Shown: positions 37,371-49,174 of the stretch, one piece after another
Layout of the letters: every line of letters begins with the position of its first letter
Numbering within the stretch: the stretch's first letter is position 1
From: Amaranthus tricolor
Taxonomy: Eukaryota > Streptophyta > Magnoliopsida > Caryophyllales > Amaranthaceae
NCBI RefSeq assembly: GCF_026212465.1
Contig: NC_080062.1
Location: 5,594,865-5,658,864 of the forward strand
DNA length: 64,000 bases
Direction of reading: 5' to 3'
Notes under the pieces: model-generated
Told to the model about the DNA's origin: nothing
What the model saw: the letters and a program-made list of their open reading frames with translations, nothing else
Database searches by the model: none
Position numbers and translations under genes: made by a program

Positions 37371-38014
37371 CTTACCAGCCCTAGAAATGGAATATTGGGG
37401 TGAAAGATGTATCAGGAAGATTGTTGGGCTTTTGGGTAATGTTCTTAAAGTAGACAATGCTACCAAGAATAAGGATAGGTTAATGTATGCTAGAGCCCTG
37501 GTAGATATGGACATAAGAAATCGTCTACCGGATGAGGTGTTCTTCAAAAATGAATATGATGAACTGGTTAAACAAACCATACAATATGACTGGAAACCCA
37601 ACTGGTGCCACCAATGTCAGCAACTTGGCCATCGACCAGGTGTTTGTCGAACCCAGAAAACCTTGAACCAACAACCTAAGAAAAAACCTAGGAGAGTATG
37701 GGTGAATAAAAGGTAGCTAGATTGCTCACACAAAAGAACAAGATAACAGAGGGGCAGGTGAAGGCACGATGATACAACCACCAGTCCAATCGGGGAGTCA
37801 GTGCACTATACTCCTTGAATCCAGTAGTGAGCCACATGAAGCAACGCAACAGATAAGGGTGAATTGGAAAGGCCAACACAATGAATATAGTGGCCAAGTC
37901 CCAATATCTAATTTCTACACTATGCTCTCCGACTCCACCATAGAAAACCAATCTTCCAAGAGATCTCATAACAAGATCCTACCTATCAAAGCGCTGGGGG
38001 CTTACCCCATCTAG

Positions 38015-39420
38015 GATCATAAATAACATCCTCACTTGGAATGTCAGGGGGCTAAGTAAGGTTAATAAACAAGCTGAAGTGGCCCGTTTCATTTCCAACC
38101 ATAATGTAAGCCTATTTAGTCTCCTGGAAACGAAAGTAAAACGGCAAGGAACATGTGCCCTTTACTAAAGAATCTTCCTGTCTTGGTGTATCACGCACAA
38201 CCTAGCTCATAACAAGGGAGGTAGGACCATAGTAGCCTGGAAAGCCAAGGAAATGAAACTAGACATACGGTTCGTTAGCAGCCAAGATCTAGTTGTCAGC
38301 CCATATGCAAGTGATAGTTTTACATGCTCCTTTGTGTATGGTGCAACAGATAAGAAAGAGAGGAGTATTATGCTTTCTAAGCTCGAGACTATAGGTGCAA
38401 CTGTAATAGGGCTTTGGATAGTCCTAGGAGATTTCAACTACATAGCCAATCTAAATGAGAGGATAGGTCAAAAACCACGCCTCCATGAAATAAAGCATCT
38501 TCGACAATGCATGGGGAATTGTGAGATTCATGACTTGAAAAGTACCGGGAGATTTTTTACTTGGTCTAACAAGCAAAGAGGGGACGTCAGGGTGCTAAGC
38601 AATATCGACAGAGTGATGGGAAACCCAATATGGGAGAGCTCATTTCCCACAACTGAGGTCTGCTTTCTTCCGGAAGGAGACATCGACCACACACCAATGC
38701 TGGTTCAATTCCTAGAGCCCGCTAAACGTACAAAACCTTTTAAGCTCTTCAATCACTGGGGAAAACACAAGGATTTCATTGTAACCATCTGAGAAGCATG
38801 GCACACTCGCCCGTGTGGGAACTCAAATCACCTCGATCATAATCTCAAGTTGGTTAAGGAGGCATGTAAAGCACGGTTTAAGAATACAGAAGCAGCAAAC
38901 ATGGCTAAGAATACAACGACCTCAAGGGAGGAGAAGAAAGAGTCAGGTGGAACAACATAGTATGGAGCAGGATTGCTACCCCTAGAAGCAGATTCATAGC
39001 ATGGTTCGCGTTCAACAATCGTCTGAAAACAAAACATCGCCTTAAGCTTGCTGGAGTCGTCGATATTGACACATGCCCAATTTGCGGTCTGGAAAGTGAA
39101 ACAGTGAACCATCTATTTTTCCAATGCGCCTTTAGTTAGAAGTGCGTAGATATAATGAAAGAATGAATTGGGACCAATAGAAAAATAGATACACAGGAAG
39201 ATACCCTCAGGAGAACCCATCTGGGCCGCCTTAAGAGAAAGCATCATGATGCCATCCTTTGCAACTTCATCTATGCAATTTGGAGCGCCAGGAATGACGC
39301 CACGTGGAACAACACGGTACCAATGGTGAACCAAGTGGTAGGCAACGTCAAGGACGCTTCGGAGACCAGATTCAAATTCTTAGCATCCTTGAGACGTGAA
39401 TCAACTTGAAGCTTCTTTAC
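38015..39420 (+). pseudogene. LINE ORF2: endonuclease and zf-RVT, RT deleted
   Basis: The endonuclease part runs about 38020-38790 (NILTWNVRGLSKVNKQAEV, LGDFN and IDHTPM motifs of APE-type LINE nucleases), with an in-frame stop near 38166. After about 38950 the reading jumps directly to the C-terminal zf-RVT-type domain (RFIAWFAFNNRLKTKHRL, then C-P-I-C-G-L-E-S-E-T-V-N-H-L-F-F-Q-C). The whole reverse transcriptase, which lies between these domains in L1 ORF2, is missing. Several stops follow. Confidence 0.82.
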
Positions 39421-40084
39421 AACTTTAGTCTCTGTCGACGGTGTTTGTACTTAGATGCTGCTTCAGCTTTCAGTTTCCAGTGCGATTGTCCTCATGACAG
39501 CTGTTGTCTTAGGCCTCGACTTTGTTCCTTCCTAGGTCCTCATTTATAGGTTGTTATAGCCTCCAGCACTACCTATCTGATCCTTCATGCCAGTTTCCAT
39601 CTCTACTGTCTCAGGCCGTGATGTCTTTTCATGTAGGGTTGGTTCTTAATATTTGATAGGCTAGTTTTGTTTCTTTTTTTGTTGTCCTGTGAAGTAGGGC
39701 ATGTCCTATTGACAAAGCTTGGTTTGTGAATGGTTAATTCCTTGTATAGCCATTTGTTTTAGGTTTCTCGCTTATCCCCCGTGCACATAAAGAGTGACGC
39801 TTTGAAACCCTTCCTAGAAGGTGGGCACTGTGTTCACACTGATGCAACTTTAGGGAGCTAAGCTGAAAATCTTAGGGTCTTAGGTCCCTTGTATCCTATT
39901 TTTTGTTTGGATAATACAAAAATCTTATTCTTCAAAAAAATAAACATCAAGAAGAATCAAAACAAACTAAAATTATCTTTTATTATGTATTCAATGTACT
40001 ATATGTTTTTCGACAAAAATATGTTGGTTTTTGTTAGATCAAATAGATGTAATTTCTATGAGAGTATATAATGAGAGGTTCATA

Positions 40085-40215
40085 TGAAGTATGAAAGACA
40101 AATAAATTATTCTCATAAGAGATTGTCTCTTGATAAGACAACCCTAATAATGAGTTTATATTCTCATAATAAGTATTAGATGACTAATTCAACTCCTATA
40201 TAAAATGCATCTCTC
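40085..40215. mobile_element. Degenerate palindromic MITE, GAGACGGTCT family
   Basis: TTCTCATAAGAGATTGTCTC and GATAAGACAACCCTAATAAT are followed by an eroded opposite arm. Limits are approximate. Confidence 0.35.
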
Positions 40216-40629
40216 GGTGAAATTTGTAAAAACGAATAGATATAGAAACAATCCAATGCAAATATATGTACAAACTTATCATAAAAACGTATCAGAAATT
40301 CAATAATTTTTTAGACGCAATGTCTTTACATGTGGTCATTGACTTTCATTAAAATATTACTTTATTGTCATATTATTTAGACGGTCTCTCACAAAAAAGT
40401 AACTTTTTATTTATTTATTATATTTTGACGTTTTTACTATTTGTAAATATCACTTTGACTTTCATTAATGTTAAGACCTCGGTAGTTAAAAGTATGTCTT
40501 ACAAGAAAGATGATCATCTTAATCTGAAAAATTAGGCTTAACGTGTTATTGGATGGACCGCACATACAAATACTGCTAGTCGTAACGTATGGGCTGAAAG
40601 AAGTCCAAACATTTCAATTTTGTAATCAC

Positions 40630-40775
40630 AAATTGTTGTGAGAGATGGTCTCTTCGAAAGACGTATTACATTTATAGGCTAAATAGCTCAATCAATACAA
40701 CTTAAAGAGAAAATAAGAATGTGCGCTTCATGTTTTGAGGTCGTCTATCAGAGAAACGATCTCTCACAAGAGTAG
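40630..40775. mobile_element. Palindromic MITE, GAGACGGTCT family
   Basis: The left end AATTGTTGTGAGAGATGGTC and the right end GAAACGATCTCTCACAAGAG are inverted relatives, with GGCTAAATAGCTCAATCAAT inside. Confidence 0.65.
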
Positions 40776-40868
40776 TTGTTTTCTATTTTTCTAGGGAAGG
40801 ACATTGATCTCATGTAGTTGGCACCAACCCTTGGTAGGAGTGGACCTAGGTGCCCTTCAACTTCCCAA

Positions 40869-41462
40869 AAATTTGAACTAAATAAGAAAATTTATATAAA
40901 AAATTCTTAAATTAGATATGGGCGAAACTTAATTCCTGAAATAAGTACGAAATTTCCAGAGTTGAGGTTTGGATTTGTACGTTGTTAGTAACAGCGAATA
41001 AAGCTCTATGGTAAAAAAAAGTCCAAAACTAACAGCGAACAAAGGAAGTCCTGGTCAAACAAGGTCAAACCTTTGTTCACTGTTAGTAACAGCCAACAAA
41101 GGTTACCTTGTTTGATCTTGGGGGAAATGAATTAAAAAGATTCAGGAATAATTTATAAAACCCATCTTTGCAGTTAGTAACTGCGAACAAAGATGTGGTC
41201 AAAAAAAGTCAAACATCTTTGTTTCCACTTACTAAGTGGGAATAAAGACGTTGACGTCAATTGACCAGCATTTTTGTTCACTGTTACTAATAGCAAACAA
41301 AGTGTTTGACTTTTATTGACCTTGTTCTTTATTCGCTATTAGCAACATCGAAGAGAACCAAACCATAGCTTTTGGAATTTAGTGCTTATTTTGGGAAATA
41401 AGTTTCCCCAATACTTAGTTTAAGAATATTTTATATAATTTTGTTTATTTGACTCAAATTTA
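40869..41462. mobile_element. Non-autonomous MULE rich in 30-bp palindromes
   Basis: Terminal inverted repeats exceed 100 bp. The left end (AAATTTGAACTAAATAAG... ATTCTTAAATTAGATATGGG) matches the complement of the right end (AAATTTGAGTCAAATAAAC... ATTCTTAAACTAAGTATTGG). Inside are at least six imperfect palindromes of the type TTTGTTCACTGTTAGTAACA...AACAAAG. The terminal part matches the MULE at 1-2275, so this is probably its deletion derivative. A 9-bp target duplication was not clear. Confidence 0.8.
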
Positions 41463-41931
41463 CCCAACATACACATGTAAAGACGTAATAAATAAATAAA
41501 AATGTAATAGTTTGACTATTTAATCCTTATATAAGGAGCATGGTAGGCTGAGAAGTGAAGAAGATAGATGAGAATCAAACTTATAGAAACAATAAAGAAA
41601 AAACAAAATTAAGCAATTAAAACAAAATTCAATTTTCATCAGGATTTCAATTTAAACAACTCTAATCTGACAAAATTAAGCAAGAAAACAAAATTTTATT
41701 CAGATAAATTTTGTTGGATATGTACGCATAGGAAGAGTAAAGTAAACTAGGCATAATTCATAAAGCTAATTAGTAGAAGTACATAGAAAAAACAAAATAG
41801 AACATTAAACTCTTAATGATAATGCATCATTTAATTAATAATAATAAGTAGCAGTAACTAGTAATTAGTAAATTAATCATGTTCATCCATCATATTTGCT
41901 TATGAAAATGATTAAATTTCGTCATCATATC

Positions 41932-43572
41932 TTAATTGTGTGGTTTTTGGGATTGTTTCTCATAGTAATGGTACACTGCTGCTCCTGATAACACTGCTAA
42001 TGTCAAGGCTTGAGCATGCATCCTGTTAAGAAACCACAAAACGTAGATTTAATTTATTAATAATAATTCCTCATTATCATAGTCAGTATATCCTGCTCAT
42101 ATAAACTATGATTATGGTCTACATAGGAATAGAAAATGACATACTGTATCCTTATCTAGTTGTGGATCCAAACTTCACATTAAATGAGTTCAAGAAGTAG
42201 CGTCAAAAGTCAATAGCAAAAGTCAATGTGGTATAATCGAAATTTTGCAATTATGCATTAATTTTCTCTATTTATGTTCAAATGTCATAAATCAATAGGA
42301 TGGATATGTAAAGCTTAAATAATAAATTTTTTATTTGTTCGCATACCATAAGCTGCCAAACAAACCAGCACAAATAAAATCATAAAATACATTTAAAATC
42401 GTTCAAATCGATTGATAAATGTAATTATAACACTATACTACTTTTATTTTATATATAAAAAAAAGAACTTTACTCCTTTGAGTAATTTTAAATGTTTTTC
42501 TAGTTATCAAAATAACAGGTGAATTTAATGTAAAAATATTATTTTATTTTTCTTTATTATAAATAGATTTTAAATAGCTGAAATAAAAAAGTGGGGTCAA
42601 ATAACCTAGGGGCAATTATGCCTCCGCCCTTACCTTTGTCAAGAGAGATAAAAAGAGTGCGATTAGAAAGACACTCGACTTTATTAATAATAATTCACCA
42701 TAGTTATATGAAAAAAAATAAATAAATGAAGCTAAGTAACTAACCTAGCATGAATAAGTCTGAGACTTGGCTTCAGGGATGATTTTGAGCGCGAATTAAA
42801 AGCTACTGATGCTCCAATTGCTGATGCCCAAATCGCTCCTGCATCACCAAATTACATTTCTCTATTTAAATTCTACTATAATTGATACATTTAATTTTTT
42901 ATGTAATTTAATATGTTATTTTAATTATTTATAGTGTATTAAATAATAAACGTCTAAAAGTTATTATAAAAAAATTATAAAAAGTTAATATTTAAAAAGT
43001 ATACAATTGGACATTCAAATAAGATGTCACTTGACTGTACTTTTTCTTACACATTAGCTACAATATATAAAATGAGCTTAAACGATAATAGTGTTAATGA
43101 AGATGATGTAGCAACAGTAATGTTTAAGGGTTCCACAACGGAGGAAGTATATTATAAGGAAAAACGATTGAGACATATTTGTGTAAGGTTTATATGCTAT
43201 TGTTATGATTTAGCATGTATAAATGCTTAAAAAATTATTTTGTATAAATGTGGAGTTATGCAACTAAAAATTTGATATGTGCTATGATTTTTTGGTCCTA
43301 GCAGTTCAGACTTCAAACATTAGTTTTATGCTGTCGTAACTGAAAACACTACAATATATGTTGCATGGTAGATAACTTTTTTTCACTAGTGAATTATAAT
43401 TATAGAGTAAAATACAAATTCGTAATTTCTTATCACGTTGATTTTTTATATCTTTAGATGAATTCATAAATATATATTATATATTATAATGAATAAATAA
43501 GATAAAATTACATATAAACTTACCAATGCTAGTAAGCTTGTGCTCAGAAACCCAAGACTGCAACGCATCCAT
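41932..43572 (-). CDS. HIG1-domain (hypoxia-induced) mitochondrial protein
   Basis: Three exons on the minus strand: 43524-43572, 42745-42838 and 41932-42022. Junction phases 1 and 2 both close in frame, giving 77 aa. The sequence starts MDALQSWVSEHKLTSIG, has a first membrane helix (AIWASAIGASVAF), a basic loop (RSKSSLKPSLRLIHARMHAQ) and a second helix (ALTLAVLSGAAVYHYY). The loop keeps the H-x-R-x3-Q core at residues 46-52 known from HIG1 proteins, small inner-membrane proteins tied to respiratory complex III/IV supercomplexes. Plant members are called hypoxia-responsive family proteins. The length is slightly below the roughly 95 aa usual for plants because the N-terminus is short; the start is fixed by the only ATG in a 16-codon exon. 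Introns are 722 and 685 bp. Confidence 0.9.
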
Positions 43573-44064
43573 AATTTTTCTTTGTATTAAGTAAACAATA
43601 ATATTTCTCAATATGCAAGAAATATATGTTGAAAGAGATAGTAAAAGTGAGTGATGTGATGAAGAACAATGCAAGGCAAATGTGGGTATATATAACACAA
43701 GATTTTATGATAGTTTTTTTATTTCTTAATTTTTTATAAATTTTTTAACTATATAAAAGTAATAAAAAAGAGTTGGATAATGTGTGGTATATTATTTTGG
43801 TGCTTGGTGTGGCTCCTGGATTTGGATTTATCTTTTAAGAGTACCTAGGAGATCCCAAAAATAAATAATTATTTATTATTTAATTAGGTTTTATTTATTA
43901 ATAATTTCTACCCAGTTTTGTGGAAAACAAGTGGCTCATTTTGCCTGTTTTATAAAGACCAATTTGTTGTTTACCAACATGTTAGTACTGTTTTTTTTCT
44001 CAGATATTGAAGTGATATTTTACTTTATAAACTCCTATTTTTATTATATTTTACTCTTTACAAA

Positions 44065-44135
44065 TTATTGTATGAACCGGTCTTACCGTGAGACAGACTC
44101 ATACAAGAAGACAGACTCATACGAGACAGACTGTT
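44065..44135. mobile_element. GAGACGGTCT-family MITE arm
   Basis: TTGTATGAACCGGTCTTACC is followed by three close repeats of GACAGACTCATACAAG type. Only one arm is clear. Confidence 0.4.
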
Positions 44136-44274
44136 TACTCTCTATACAAAGGTTTTGTAAAAGAATTAAAAAAATTAGTATTAAAAAGACTATTATAACC
44201 TCTAAAACTTAAGTATAAAAGTTAAAGTTTGGGCAAAATGGATATTTACATAATTACTTTTTGTCAAAATAATG

Positions 44275-44425
44275 CGACAAATTCTTATATGAGACGGTTT
44301 CACTATGTGACGCGCAATATTAACTATATATAAGCTAAATAGTCTAAGTAATATAAATAATTGATATATAGACTTTTTATTTTGAACTTATTCCATCAAG
44401 AAACAATATATCACAAATATAAGCA
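44275..44425. mobile_element. Palindromic MITE, GAGACGGTCT family
   Basis: CTTATATGAGACGGTTTCAC at the left, an eroded ATCAAGAAACAATATATCAC at the right, and the shared centre AGCTAAATAGTCTAAGTAAT. Confidence 0.5.
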
Positions 44426-44429
44426 ATAG

Positions 44430-45537
44430 AAATATATTATTTTCCATGAATGATTTAAATGTAGAAAGTTCACATACAGATAAAGGAGCGGAGGTTTATG
44501 GATCACGTGCTGTGGGTAAGGCCGGTGGTTTATTGTTGTAGACAGAGAAAAGGACTCGGATAAAGATAGTCAGAGCTTTACAGTTTTAGAGTCCATTTAA
44601 TTGTTGGGTGCATGAATCCATTTTCATTCTTATTGTTCTCAAAGGAAACTTGAAATATGGATCCCTTTTTATTATTTTTCTTTTTGGACGTATTTGATGT
44701 AATAGTTTAAGTGGTTGTTAGTTAAATAATGTGATTAAAATGATAATTATAAAAAATTTTATAATTTGATAAGTAGCAGTTTAAGTCATGTTTAGTGGTA
44801 TATAAAAAGACTAATAATGCGGAAATAAAGATTAAGACAAAGTTTGAGATTTTGAATACTGTTTATATTAATTTATAATGAGAGAGAAAGCTCTAATTTA
44901 TACAACTATGATAGAACTATTCTAGGAAATAAATCAAGACAGAATAAAGAGAATAATTACAAATAAAATAAATCTCCCTAATTATATCTTCTCCCTAATT
45001 ATATATATTCAAACACTATCTTGTAATTGATCATGTTGGAATCGATTTGAGTTTAAGTTGGTATTATCTTGTTAGAAATTTTTTTGATTTTATATGATTT
45101 TATGAAATCATTTTTTAAATAAGTTGACATGTTCAAAAATTATTAGTAACCAGCTAATTAAAATTTAACTCAATTTTAATTGCTTATTAAGCTAAAGCTA
45201 AATTAATCGTATTTTGGGTCAAAAGCCCAATAATAGACTTGAATGCTATTGCTGAGGGAGCTTGAGTGTTATGGTCTGGTCATTGAGATTAAATGGTACT
45301 TATGAAGATAATTTATAGTGTAAATTTTCATAAAATGTAATATTTTATTTCTCTGGTGTTGAAGCAAATTTAATTCCCCAAAATAGTCCCCAAACAAATA
45401 ATTCTAAAGTTAAATCAAAAGAGAAAACAATTCTGCTACCGTCCACTTAAGAAACCACTACCCGATTTAAAAATAAAAAACCACTACTCTGATTTGCAAT
45501 TTTACCTTTAAAAAAACTGTAACTGTTGGTATTGACT
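44430..45537. other. Gene-free stretch
   Basis: No gene was recognised. A near-duplicated phrase CCCTAATTATAT lies at 44978-45004. Nothing else is bounded. Confidence 0.45.
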
Positions 45538-45860
45538 AGCGGTGTTTAATGGGCTATGGACTATACTGTAATTAAACTGGAGCAGGCTATAAAAAGACTC
45601 AATAAGGGCTGAAAATGAGCCTTTGTAAATAGCATAATTAATGTATAATTTAGATATTATAAATGATAATGTCAATAGAATTATTAATATTTTTTCAATT
45701 TAATTATTAAAATTAATAGTTTAATTATTATAAATTGATCAGTGAAGATTGAAATAATTTATAGTAGTAAAAATAGGTCGGATAGGGCTTTGAAAGCATG
45801 ATCCATTTGCCCATTTTAATTATAAAGGGCCCTTATCGGACCTCTTGAACACCCCTGATA
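45538..45860. mobile_element. hAT-like MITE
   Basis: The ends GCGGTGTTTAATGGGC and CTTGAACACCCCTG are inverted and of the short hAT type. GGGCTATGGACTATA on the left and GGGCCCTTATCGGACC on the right flank an AT-rich centre. Confidence 0.5.
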
Positions 45861-46235
45861 ATGACTAACATACCACTAACACTAAGTAGCGATTTAAATG
45901 AATTTTAGGCGATAAAAGCAAGCAACAAAAAATTGTGGCACATACATGAAATATGGGAGTCAAAAAGAAAAGTTGTCTCCCATAGATTAAACGATTGACA
46001 ACCTAAAATCTATGAGACTCTTTTCTAACCATGTGCCAACGCTTTATTGTCGCCCAATATTGCATATTCTACGTAAATTATACGAATCACAACCCAAAAT
46101 GTATGTTGGGCAAAAATGTGAACTCATTATTACAGCCCAAATATGCTCAAATTTGTTTGGCTGGACATTGGAACTACCTTCTCATCCTCCCAAAATGCAT
46201 ATATGTAAATTTTTGAGATGAAAAATGTATTTATT

Positions 46236-46472
46236 TGTCAAGGAACCAACACCATATGTTATATACTCTAACATGTTCTCTTACACGAGAGCCCATTGGA
46301 CTAGAAGTGTAGATTTGCACATGTATTGACTATTCCACTTTAAATAAGGAGTGGTTGAGATTTAAACCCGGGATCTCTTGTCACACCAGCTTCTGATACC
46401 ATTTTAAGGAACCAACTCAACCAAAAGCTCAAGCGAAGGGTTGAGATCCTAAAATATGTTATATACTCAAAT
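46236..46472 (-). mobile_element. SMART-like TRIM copy with a deleted LTR
   Basis: In minus orientation. The plus-side left LTR has lost its middle (TGTCAAGGAACCAACACCAT joins directly to ATGTTATATACTCTAACA). The internal part (GACTAGAAGTGTAGATTTGC and ACCCGGGATCTCTTGTCACA) and the complement of the primer-binding site (CTTCTGATACCA) are present. The right LTR runs from about 46402 to 46472, where it merges with the AT microsatellite. Confidence 0.78.
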
Positions 46473-46474
46473 AG

Positions 46475-46562
<88 letters not shown>
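46475..46562. repeat. (AT)n microsatellite
   Basis: About 42 uninterrupted AT units begin exactly where the SMART LTR ends, so the LTR's ATATACTC tip probably seeded the expansion. Confidence 0.95.
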
Positions 46563-46565
<3 letters not shown>

Positions 46566-47669
46566 ATTTTGATACGACATATTGGTATTACTTCATATGA
46601 ATTCTCTTGATTTGTGTCTAAGGAGGATGATCGGTAGAAATCATTTTCTCAAACATTATCTTCAAAGACAAAAATATCCTCATTCGGATGTACATAGATA
46701 CGTGAAATTTTTCATTCAACTCGAAATCGATCTGAAAACGAGAGAAAGTCGATGGGTTATATAATGACCATGAAAATAATTTAACCAACTATAATTTTGA
46801 CTTATTTTTCCAATATTGTAGGTTTTTTCAGTTATATTCCATTTCATTATTTTTAGTTGGAATCACTATAATTTTAATTAATTTTTTGTATTTTAAATTT
46901 GTATTTCTTTGTTTAAGCCTTACAAGCATTAATTTAGTTCTTTTATTAGAAAGGTTTCTATAAAAAGAATTAATTTTTTTTTATGAAAAAAAATTATTGA
47001 AAATTATTATTATTGGCCAGTCGATAAAAATCGACAGAAGTTGAGCTAAAATGAGTTATAATTATTTTAATATAGAAAAAAAGTGATGAAATTAAGTACA
47101 AAATTATAAGTATTGAACTGAACTAGAACATGATTTAACATTGACCTAGCTAAAGTAAAATATATTTATCATTGAATTGAAGTTAACTAATTTGCACATG
47201 GACTAAACAAAACTAAAATAGTCAGTTTAGACCATAATTAGTTTTTGTTCAAGCTTAGATTTTTGTAAACTTGGACTAGATATGTGTCGGTTCACATGTC
47301 TGCCCAAACTTTATGGGCCGGGTTTTATATAATTCGGGATAATTTAAGAATAATTTATTAGTTTAAGATCGATTTAGGTTATACACAAAAAATTCACAAT
47401 ATTTCAATCACAAATGTCGTCTTTTCAAAGATAGCACAGTTAAGTGTTAGATCTGTTTATCTTTTAGAGGTAGAGTTTTCATCTTTTACGTTCAATTCAA
47501 CGTCAAGGTCGATTTATAATTAGTCTCAATTCAGATTTAAGGTCGAATCAAGTTAAATATTAAAATTACTATATTAAATCGAATTTAAGTTAATTTTAAT
47601 CTTCTTTATTGTTAATTTAGATGGATATTTAATTTATCTCTACTAAAGATTAATAAGTTGGGTCCACAC

Positions 47670-48100
47670 TAGAGGTGTTCAACGCCCCATGTTGTGGCAA
47701 AATTTAAAAGGGTCAGGTCGGGGTGGGTCATGTCAAATGTTAAATGGGCTGGGGCGGTTCAAAGTCCGTTTAAATCCGACCCACTTTGACCCGTTTTAAA
47801 AAAGTTCATAAAACATTTTTTTATTATATTTTATGGCCCGTTGGGTCGACCCACTTATGTATAGAATAATATCATTTAAAAATATTAAAAAAAAATAGTA
47901 AATATTTTTCACAATTCATACCTATAATTATCCAACCCAGCCGCCCGACCCTACCCTTTACACCAAGGCCCGTTAATAAACGGCCCCGTTATTAACTCGA
48001 CCCACTAATAACCTGTTAAAATGTGACCCGATCCTTAACCCATTAAAATGTGATCCGATCCTTGACCCATTGAGTCGACCTGTGCTATTGAACATCTCTA
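47670..48100. mobile_element. hAT-like MITE with imperfect 8-bp duplication
   Basis: The terminal repeats TAGAGGTGTTCAA and TTGAACATCTCTA are inverted, flanked by GTCCACAC and GTCGATAC (6 of 8 match). The arms are rich in GACCC and GGGTC words (GGGTCAGGTCGGGGTGGGTC on the left, ATGTGATCCGATCCTTGACC on the right). Confidence 0.7.
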
Positions 48101-49041
48101 GTCGATACCAAGCATCTCATGGTTGGGTGACTAATAAACAACTAATGAGTATAAAGTTAAGTGTTTATCAAAAGAAAACTACATCATTTAAGAAGTATCT
48201 AGTTCGAAGCTAATTAATTAATTAGGCACATAAACAACAATATAATATATTATATTATATTGGTCAAAAAGTTTATATCAACTTTTAAAATAATCAACGA
48301 TAATACAGTATATTTAGCTTTTACTATCTTAACTAATCCAAATTTAAAGTTAATTAAGTACTCCTCTTGTTGTGAACTTTTTTTTGAATCCGTCATTATG
48401 CCATTATTTATGAATTGGGTGTACTATTTTTAGGGTTTTAAACCTGATTAGGAGAATTTTAAGAGCCGTTTTCTTAATATCTAATACAAGATTACATTCA
48501 CACAATATTTTTATATGAATTTAATAATATGATGTTATCCTAAGTTAAGCTTAAAAAAAGATTGATAGATTGTTCGTCATATTAAACAAGGTGTATTTTC
48601 TTTTCAAGGGAGTTCATTTGCTACGAACTCTATGGTTAAGCTTGATTAGTGGAGAACATTCTCGATTAGGATGTGAGACCTCTTGGTAAGTTTTTCCAAA
48701 TACACCGAAAAAACTTGTATCAATCTGTGAGAAAATCTACAATTTTGATAAGTAATCATCGGCAATCTGATGGGCCAGCTATTACAAGTTCTACATTGTA
48801 AAACTAAGAATGAACTACACATAGTTTATCCTTAGTATATACTCCTTACTTACTCCAATGAGAATCTTGAGCTAATGTTATAATTAGTATACATATTAGA
48901 GTTTGTTTCTGGTAAGATAATTAAATATATTTTTTTCTCCATAACAAGTACACTCGATGAAAAATATACAATTTCTTCATTGTGTATGTACCATATTAGA
49001 TGCAGATTGGAATTTTAATAGTATGATAGACTATCAAATAT

Positions 49042-49174
49042 TGTTAGAATATATAACATATCATAAGGTCTCAATCATCAGCTTAAACTTTTGGTTGAGT
49101 TGGTTCTTTGACATGGTATTGTTAGAATATATAACATATCATAGGGCCTCAACCATCAGCTATATACTCTAACA
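49042..49174 (+). mobile_element. Rearranged SMART-like TRIM (LTR-PBS-LTR)
   Basis: A full LTR at 49042-49113 is followed by only six bases of primer-binding site (TGGTAT) and directly by a second LTR from 49120. The second LTR stops after ACCATCAGC (49160) and continues as TATATACTCTAACA, the inverted start of an LTR. The internal domain is absent. Confidence 0.75.

Larger units (their letters stand above)
35600..37716 (+). pseudogene. LINE ORF1: DUF4283 and CCHC zinc knuckle, interrupted
   Basis: Part 1 (about 35655-35878) reads as a DUF4283-type domain (VGMVRKGVFIVRLNDKLARD and KPFIIKPWKVKMS). The solo LTR at 35879-37370 breaks it at W-V-H-L. Part 2 (37376-37716) continues with EMEYWGERCIRKIVGLLG and a zinc knuckle C-x2-C-x4-H-x4-C (CHQCQQLGHRPGVC, about 37607-37648). 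Removing the LTR plus one 5-bp duplication rejoins the frame exactly, so ORF1 was open here when the LTR element landed. The 5' part (35104-35600) already has stops. Confidence 0.8.
35050..39950 (+). mobile_element. L1-type LINE, defective, with nested solo LTR
   Basis: A plant L1 clade LINE on the plus strand. A leader with an R-G-R-P-R-K motif starts near 35104. ORF1 (about 35600-37716) is split by a solo LTR. ORF2 keeps the endonuclease but lacks the reverse transcriptase. The 3' UTR runs to a degenerate A-rich end near 39940. The 3' UTR phrase CCCTTCCTAGAAGGTG is shared with the LINE fragment at 62421-62932, so they belong to one family. A target duplication was not clearly found. Confidence 0.8.

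Noticed and set aside
46012..46221. Two overlapping 61-69 codon frames
   Set aside because: Open in two frames with no domain; next to a SMART copy.
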